DNA of 64,000 nucleotides from Zygaena filipendulae (lineage: Eukaryota; Arthropoda; Insecta; Lepidoptera; Zygaenidae), in contig OU015666.1 of the NCBI GenBank assembly GCA_907165275.2, positions 8,648,001 through 8,712,000 on the forward strand, written 5' to 3'. The position numbers and the translations under genes were made by a program. This document shows, piece after piece, positions 56,683 through 64,000 of this stretch (position 1 is its first letter; the number at the start of each line of letters is the position of its first letter). The notes beneath the pieces were generated by a model. It made no database searches, had not been told where the DNA came from, and saw only the letters and a list, made by a program, of their open reading frames with translations.

Positions 56683-57154
56683 GGTGTGCGTTCCGTGGCT
56701 TCGCACGAATGCACTCGAACGCGCTCGAGCGCGCTCTGAACCCGTTCTGTGGCTTAGTGAAATTTTACTCTGACAACTGTCAGAGCGTAGTTTCACCCGT
56801 TCCGTGGCTCGGAGTGCAGCAACCAAACAACCATCTCCGAAGCAGGTTAATTTTCACTCTGACAGCTATGTATTGTTTAAGAAATGTCAAAGTTTGCGCC
56901 AAAAACCGGAATCGTTGAAAAAGAAATTAATCGGAGTTCTTACGAACAAAGGGGAGGTGTTGTAGTCACAAAAAGTTTATAATTGGATGTAAAATAGTCT
57001 TATTTGCAATGTGAGTTGAGAGAAAACAAATGGCGCCTGAAATTCAAATATTTTGAGGTTATAAAAACAACTCGATCGTTCTGTGGCTTGGTTGCAACTC
57101 AAACGAGTGAAATTTTAACCGAACAACTGCGCCCAAATCCACGGAACGCACACC
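56683..57154. mobile_element. MITE with GGTGTGCGTTCCGTGG ends, just upstream of PXK
   Basis: Exact 16-bp inverted ends at 56683-56698 and 57139-57154. The motif CGTTCYGTGGCTYRG recurs inside at about 56740, 56799 and 57078. About 470 bp, no transposase. It lies some 370 bases before the PXK start codon, so it may touch its promoter or 5'UTR. Confidence 0.75.
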
Positions 57155-57525
57155 TGCTCTTGCACTCTCTTTGCCTGTCTCTTTGTCAGTGTCAACTGTC
57201 AGTGACTGTCATTGTCAATTCCAATTCTGTTAATATTCGGAGTTCCAATTATCCATTATCCATTCATTTCAATTTTCATCTCTCTCAATCATTCATTCTC
57301 AATCATAGATAATACAATATAATTAATAATATATATACGGGATCTCATTTACCTATGTTTGGTATTGATAATATTTTTTCTTTAGGTTTTATATTTTTGA
57401 AATAGATTTAAGTTGACTCATCTAGTATCCTAATTGAATTTGTGCTCTGCCTTTATAAAAATAGTTTGAAGCTTATTATTTACCTAAATAGTTCATATGG
57501 ATAAATCATTTTTCAAATAAGTGTA
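57155..57525 (+). promoter_or_regulatory. Probable PXK promoter and 5' leader region
   Basis: AT-rich sequence between the upstream MITE and the PXK ATG. CAGTGTCAACTGTCAGTGACTGTC near 57187 is a short inverted cluster. No TATA box or initiator can be named with confidence, so the assignment is positional. Confidence 0.35.
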
Positions 57526-60500
57526 ATGGCTATATTTGAAAAATCATTGGAAACTAAATCTGTTCTTGATGACACTGAAAAACTTATTTGCACTATTGAA
57601 AATGCACAAAATATCAACAAGCATACAGTAAGTTTTTATGTGTTGCTACTTTTCTCTTTGTAGCCTCTGTAAATGTAAGCTCTACAGCCTTTTGCTCAAA
57701 CCTTTGCCTTTTCTTCTTATTTTATAATCTTGTTGATGTTTCTTTGTTTACAGGAGTACATATTGCGAGTGCAAAGAGGTCCTTGTAAAGAGAACAAGTG
57801 GAAAGTGTCACGTAGGTACAGGGATTTTGCAGCCCTTCATTGTAGCCTGCAACAAGCCAATATTGACCTACCATTGCCACCAAAGAAACTTATTGGGAAC
57901 ATGCAACCATCTTTTGTTGCTGAAAGACAAATAGCATTACAAGTACATAATATTATAATTTATATTAACATACCTATTATATATTATTTCACTATCTTTT
58001 TATTATCTTAAAAATCTTTCTTGTTTCCAGAAATATATAGATGAGGTATTAAAACGTCAAGTGTTATGTTTAACATTACAAGTAAGGTGTTTCTTTGATC
58101 CCCTCAATTATTCTGTAAAAATGGCAGGTAAGATTCTAAAAAGTAATATTTTTTATTAATTTATATACCTATAAATTTCAACAGATAAAAATAACTAAGT
58201 ATAGGATTGAGAGTACTTGCATCCAGATACAAAAAGTTCCCGAAGAAATTCTGTAACTCAAAAGACTGCAGAGAACAGCTGCTAGTAACAGTTAGGTCAT
58301 ACTGGAAGGAACTTATTTTAAATTCGATTTTTCTACAATTAGTCTCAGCTCTGGATTGATACGTCAGCAATGCACACCAGCTTCTTAAACATAGTCTTCA
58401 CCTTTTTTTTTCAGAACAAGCTTTACAGACTGTGTCCATTGCTCTTCGTGGTGATGGCAGATTTGAACTAAAGGGACCCTTGACTGATATTGGCTGGAGG
58501 ATACGGAAACATTATTTTTTAGTATGTCATTAAAAGAGCTATCTTTATTTGTAGCCTTTAAATTTTAATGTAGTTTTTGCATTGTTGAACATATTATTAT
58601 AGTTGTGACTAACAGATTATGAGTGAGACAGTAAAATATATCAATACACATGTACTTATATGTAAAAAACAGATAAAATTGTGTTAGTGAATTACCATGA
58701 TTATAGGTACTGAAGTTTGCTCATCTTTCAATGCCACAAACTAGCTTATCAGTGGAGATGATTATTTTATTTTCAACACAATATTTTTATATACCTAATA
58801 AATTGTTGTTTTTCAACGTACAGTTCAAAGACCCAACACAATTACAGTTTAGTCAACTTAATAACTTATTATGAATTATTTATTTGTATAGGTTATAATC
58901 TCAATCTTTTATTGCTTTACCACTTTACCACAAGTCAAAGGACTTTATGGTGTGTCAAAGTGCCCTAGTGTTGGTGAACAAAACATAACTGCTCTTTCCA
59001 TGCATGAAACTGTTTGTGAACACCTAAGCATATCTAAAGTTAGATTATAAAATTTCGGGCTGTACAGCAGTTTTTGAGAAAAACACTTATGTACGGACAG
59101 AAATTCTGAAAAAATAAATGGGTGCTTGCTAGTGACATTAAAATAAGACAGTGTAGAGCACATTGTTTTCCTCTAAATATCTTCAAGTTGCAGAGTAGCT
59201 GGTTACCATATCCCTTGTGTGTCTTATGTGTAATCATTTCTCATCATGTGTTTTATGGTATTTTAGGTGACAGATACACAAACTAAAGAAAACTGTATAT
59301 TGTCATGGCAAAATTATGGATGTGATAGATATTTATGTGATAAAGATTTACAGACGACATTCAAAATTTTTCAAAATATATCTGTAAGTAACAAATTGAA
59401 TAATTATTTGTAAATTGACAAAGTATGCATTATAATGTTGCCACAACTGACATTTGCTTGTCTGGCCTCAAAATAGTGTAATATGGTCACTCAACAAAAG
59501 AAAACATGTGATCAGCCCACTCAAAACATTTAAGTACAAATTGACGATTATTCATTACAGAATTTAACATTTCCAGCATCCACACATAGACGAAATATTA
59601 GCGATTAATAGTTTAGAAACCAGTGCCTATGTAGTGAGGAAGATACATCCGAATGGAAGTATCAGGGACATGATCTATGGCACTGATTATAGCAAAAACC
59701 ATTTGGCAAAATATGGTAACCCTAAAATTAGGAAACCACTTACGTGTGAACAAATTGCCCTCTATGGGCATCAAATATTGCAAGCAATTAAATTCTTGTT
59801 GGATAAAAATATTTCCTATGGTAAGTTTGACTTTGTTCTTTTATCTATGTTTGGTAATGTTCCAATTACTTCTAAATCAATCTAGATTTTAGACCTCTTC
59901 CATGAAAAAAGTTAGTCATTTCATATCTTTATTCATGTGTTTGATAATAAACTGGCGCCACTGTCATTGGGGTGAAATAAAGCCCTAGTTTTAAATTAAA
60001 CTATGAGAAAGGCAGTTGCGAAAACTCATTCAATTCGATTCAAAAATTTTTGCGTGTTACGCGTGCAAACATACAAATTGTGAGAAAAAAAATTGTCCTC
60101 ATTATATCAGTCAGTATAACAATATAGTAATGCCAATATTACTATATAGATTGTATGTAATGACTAGGCCCATGGTCATGGTCATGGTCTCAACTCTAGG
60201 TGATTATATTTCACGACTAGTCTATCTACTAATAATTATTATCAAGAGGAAAGATTTTTTGTTTGTTACGATTTAACTCGAAAGCTACTGAAACGAATTT
60301 AAAAATTCTTTCACCATTAGAATGCTGCATTATCTCTTAGTAACATAGGCTACATTGTAACTCGGAATTCCCGCGGGTACTCCTAGATTAACGCGAGTGA
60401 AATCGCGGGGAACAGCTAGTAGACGATAAAGAAGGAAGTCTCTTAATTTATGGGTCATTCAAAAGTTGACTGGAAAAAATTCCCTTCGCCAGATAAGACC

Positions 60501-63241
60501 ACATTTGGACATAAATCAGCTCTGTTTCTTTTAATTTTAGCAATTTTATATGAAAACTAGAAAGTAGTTTTCTCGGAATCGACTAGCGAATCGATCACAC
60601 TATTATTATATTTTTTCATTTTTATTAGCCCATGTCTAAATTATTTATAATACAATATTTGGCGCGCACGCTGCCCGCAGCAAAAAAATCGAACCGATAG
60701 CCGCGGGCGTAGTGCTTGGAATATCGTAGACAGGTCACCTCCAAACTAATCTATACATAAACAATAAAATTGTAACAGGTCGATGTCTGTACATGGGAGA
60801 TAAATAATAAAAAATAAATTTAGGCGACTCTAAGAGTGATATAGAAGCCAAAAATACCGTTTCTAGAATTTTTGTCTGTCTGTATGTTTGTATTCGTGCT
60901 ACGCAAAAACTGCTGTACCAAATTGAATGCGGTTTTTTTGTTGTATTGCTAATGGTCTAACTTAGATATTCATGTTTCGATTTTTTTGAAATTTCATCTG
61001 GAACTCGAGATATTAAAAACAAAATGCTGGTCATCCTACTAATATTATAAATGTAAAAGTTTAGATGTTTGTTACTCAATCACGCAAAAACGGCTGAACG
61101 AATTTGGCATGCACGTTGTCAGGGGTAGAGAAAAGGACATAGGGTACTTTTTATCCCGGAATTCCCGCGGGAACTCCGAAATTACCGCGGGTGAAAACAC
61201 TTTAAAAGTATAAATTTTTTCGACATAAATTATATTTTAATCATATTATTGTTTATTTTTTTTAATGCGGTGTATCAGGTTTTCAGTTAATTCGTTAACA
61301 CGTTGTAGATATTTGTTTTAATGTTCGGTAAAGCATAGGTACGAATAAACAATTTATTCCAGGTCACGTACACCCGGGCAACATAATGATAGAGAACCAG
61401 AGGGCGGTGCTGACGGACATCGAGAACTATGTGATGGGGGCGGCGTGCCGGTACCGGCCGCACCTGCTGCAGCTGAAGCACTGGAGCGTGGCGGAGTGCG
61501 TCGCCGCGCACTGCTTCGGACGCGCGCTGTACGAGATGGCGTTCGCGGCGCCCCTCGAGCAGACCTACTGTGACACCTACCCCAACGAAATCTCCGAGGA
61601 TTTAGGTATTATATTCATAATCAATAAGTATCCTGTTTTTTTATGATGCGCTTAAATCTGAATTATCTAACAATAAAATCGGTAAGAACTACGATGTGAT
61701 GAAAGAAATCTGTTTTATCTGCAGTAATACTATGAAGATGCATGCTTAAAGTTTATAATTTTGGATATTATTAATAGGCTTGATGGCAAAACATTTTGTT
61801 TTTAATCATGTAGATTTTATATTTCGTGCTTTTTCAAGTTAATGAAGAATTTCTTAGATAAAGCGCAATAAAGTTTAGGAGCGGGCTCTTGACGTCATAA
61901 ACCGGTATAAACTGTACCGGATCGTGACTTCACGCGAAATTGTGACTCAATGTATCGTCGTTATTTTTTCATTTATTTATTTTCTTATTTATTTATTTAT
62001 TACATGAAGAAACGGTGAATACAAAATTACGAGACTATCTATCAGTGACCAAACTAGGCTGAGCCTGTATCTTGGCCATCTGTGAGTGCGGTTAACAAAT
62101 ACGGTATACCTAATAACGTATTATTTCAATATTTTTTATTATTCTACAGATACATGACATGACGGACCAAAAACTAACCTAAAAATATAGTCACCTATCT
62201 GTGGTTGCGTTAAGCAAGCAGGCTGGCTTGTTATTGGTTATTGTTATTAATCCATTGGCCTCATCTAAACAACGCGGGCCAGGCCAGCGCAGGCTTGTCT
62301 GAGGACTGGCGCCAGCGTTACTGACTCCGCTTAAACCTCGCTAGAGTGCGTGCTGCGCATGTGCCTGTCGAGCGCGTCGTGCCGGCGCGGCGCCCTCACG
62401 CTCAGCGACCTGCTCTACCACCCGTTCTTCACGCGCGCGCGGCTGCCCGCTCCCGCTCCCGCTCCCGCTCCCGCGTCGTTCAACGGCGAGCGTGCGCGCG
62501 CGCATCTCAAGCTCCCGCTAGCGCTCAAAGCGGAGTTGAACAACGCCCTCGACGCCACCGAGGCGCGACTGAGGAAGGAACAAAAACTGGTAATTTTTAC
62601 GTACTCTTTGCAAAAATGTAGGCAAGTTATTGTTTAAACTTATCCTTACGTAACAAATGTAAGTATATCTAATATATATAAATCACGTGTCACGTTGTTT
62701 ATCCGCGATGGACTCGGAAACTACTGAAAGGATTTCGATAAAATTTTGTAACCATTTATAATATTATGGTCCAACTTAAAAGATAGGATAGTTTTTATCC
62801 CGGAATCCCTGCGGGAACTCCAGAGTTAATGCGGGGAACTGCTTATCACCGTAAACCACAGCATTTTTTTCCCGCAATTCCCGCGGGAACTCCGAAATTA
62901 CCGCGGATGAAATCGCGGGGGACAGCTAGTAATATTATATTAAAAGAAATCGTTTTATACATGTGCGGAACTGTCGATAGGTATCGAGTTCAGCATTGGT
63001 TTGGGTCAACATCGAGTCATGCCTCCTTAAGGATTGATACACTTTTCTTCTCACTATAGAATCAAAATATACCAGCTACTATTCATCATGACCACGCTCT
63101 TCCCTGCTTCAGTGAAGAGGGAGTCTAATAATCTGAACTCTTGTGTTGTGTCTGTTTTAGGTGCGCCATTCGAAGAGGGAAGTTCGAATACAAGAGATAC
63201 TGAATTCTGAGGAGGAAATGAAGAAGCAGAGAAGAAAAGCG
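57526..63241 (+). CDS. PXK: PXK-type PX-domain pseudokinase, first nine exons (3' end beyond window)
   Basis: Endosome-associated protein: the PX domain binds phosphoinositides and the kinase-like domain is thought to be weak or inactive; vertebrate PXK acts in receptor trafficking. Exons: 57526-57627, 57754-57942, 58031-58127, 58415-58521, 59267-59383, 59577-59820, 61363-61605, 62345-62589 and 63161-63241. All phases agree; 475 codons seen. PX landmarks are VSRRYRDFAALHCSLQ and LPLPPKKLIGNM (about 50-85), then DIGWRIRKHYFL. In the kinase-like part the catalytic loop reads GHVHPGNIMIEN and the metal-binding motif is DIEN instead of DFG, as expected for PXK. Exon 8 adds a proline-alanine run (LPAPAPAPAPAS). 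Exons 1-6 are AT-rich while exons 7-8 are strongly GC-rich. Exon 6 uses the second of two nearby acceptors (59577), because the first gives stops. Confidence 0.95.
60270..60422 (+). repeat. SINE-like retroposon in PXK intron 6
   Basis: Ends CGAGTGAAATCGCGGGGAACAGCTAGTAG. The middle is eroded and the start lies in AT-rich sequence. Confidence 0.65.
61036..61200 (+). repeat. SINE-like retroposon in PXK intron 6
   Basis: CCTACTAATATTATAAATG to CCGAAATTACCGCGGGTGAAA; it lacks the last CAGCTAGT part. Confidence 0.7.
61810..61975 (+). repeat. GACGTCA-containing repeat copy in PXK intron 7
   Basis: Shares TTAGATAAAGCGCA-TAAAGTTTAGGAG and CTTGACGTCATAAACC with 2195-2330 and, inverted, 52190-52430. 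Confidence 0.5.
62670..62938 (+). repeat. SINE-like retroposon in PXK intron 8
   Basis: Starts TATATATAAATCACGTGTCACG, as in the copy at 29321-29600, and ends GAAATCGCGGGGGACAGCTAGTA. Two CCCGCGGGAACTCC-type blocks suggest two overlapping 3' ends. Confidence 0.75.
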
Positions 63242-63579
63242 GTAAGTCAAATGGCGAGTTTGTTAGTTTTGCAAAGTTAGTAGTAAAAATTTTAGTGATA
63301 TGAAAATTTTTATTCAGACTCTTCTTCTACACTAATATTATAAAGAGATTTGATTTTTTCTTTCTTTGTTACGATTTAACTAAAAAACTACTGTACTGAT
63401 TTCAAAAATTCTCTTTGAAATCGGTCCAGTAGTTTTAGTGTTACGAGAGTAAATACTTATTATCCGAAACTCAAACATGAAAAAAGTGAAAAGCTTTTGA
63501 ATCCAGTAGTACAGTTTCTCTTTACCGTTTCGAATTTTCCCTTAGTGACAATTTTTTTAAGATATGCCTGGGGTGTTTT

Positions 63580-63917
63580 TTTTATGTCATAGGGGGCAAA
63601 CGGGCAAGTGGTACGCCTGATGGTAAGATATTACCGCCGCCCATGAACATCTGCAACACCAGAAGGCATGCAGGTGCGTTGCCGACCTGGAATGGGGACG
63701 GGAACTGGCTTTCAAGTGGGGCTGCTGGAGCATACCGTTAGGTGCTTGGCGACAGATTTACAACTTGAAGGTGGTAGCTAGCCAGTCGGGCACTAGAAAG
63801 TGCTATGGTTTCCTCACGATGTTTTCCTTCACCGACAGCTCATGCTCATTGTTAGGGTTTGAACCTACGCCCTGCGGCGTTTGATCCGAACGCACCAACC
63901 ACTGAGCTATCATGACT
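63580..63917 (-). repeat. tRNA-derived SINE
   Basis: The most complete copy of this family in the window: GGCAAACGGGCAAGTGGTACG, TTACCGCCGCCCATGAACA, GTTGCCGACCTGGAATGGG, and the end CACCAACCACTGAGCTATCATGAC. Read on the - strand, the tRNA-like head has A-box AGCTCAGTGGTTGG and B-box-like GTAGGTTCAAACCC. It lies in the PXK intron after exon 9. Confidence 0.75.
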
Positions 63918-64000
63918 GCAAAATGCATGGGTGTGTGGGCTTTTGACTACTACACTCTCGGCGGTCATCTTAAAACGATATTACCTGTATTAATTGTGCA

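Noticed and set aside
59569..59630. First acceptor (TTACAG at about 59560) for PXK exon 6
   Set aside because: Its frames hit stops within 20 codons, while the second acceptor at 59576 gives the conserved sequence in phase.
62346..62621. Arginine-rich ORF in another frame of PXK exon 8
   Set aside because: A shadow of the GC-rich exon. The in-phase frame matches PXK.

Overview
The window looks like nuclear DNA of a ditrysian moth or butterfly (Lepidoptera). Its host genes are split by spliceosomal introns and give clear insect-like proteins. The spaces between and inside them are packed with short retroposons ending in the motif CGGGTGAAACCGCGGGGNACAGCTAGT, which is typical of lepidopteran genomes. 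A noctuid-like moth is possible, but I cannot fix the species.

Layout. (1) 649-6728, + strand: last exons of a class 3 (fatty) aldehyde dehydrogenase, with two possible C-terminal ends. (2) 11030-11608, +: Rho1 small GTPase, uninterrupted CDS. (3) 24414-12492, -: NOL9-type polynucleotide 5'-kinase in five exons, tail to tail with Rho1; its second intron holds a 5.5 kb non-coding LTR element with 1,043-bp LTRs. (4) 25.3-42.6 kb: a transposon-rich stretch. It contains an inverted array of 15-bp units, several MITE-like families, a BEL/Pao element with a truncated integrase sitting inside an older inverted-repeat element and itself carrying further insertions, and an apparently intact Ty1/copia element on the - strand. 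(5) About 37.97-44.7 kb, +: exons of an unrecognised host gene that looks broken by frame changes, a 55-bp tandem duplication and the copia insertion. (6) 53855-45451, -: complete ten-exon gene for mitochondrial ATP synthase subunit alpha. (7) 57526-63241 and beyond, +: first nine exons of a PXK-type gene (PX domain plus pseudokinase).

The host genes belong to unrelated housekeeping roles (lipid aldehyde oxidation, actin control, rRNA processing, ATP synthesis, endosomal sorting). They are not an operon or pathway cluster. Splice sites were assigned by eye from GT/AG, reading phase and protein similarity recalled from the families; phases agree at every junction of NOL9, ATP synthase alpha and PXK. 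I saw no new defence or enzymatic system. The most unusual material is repeat architecture and the broken gene around the copia insertion.
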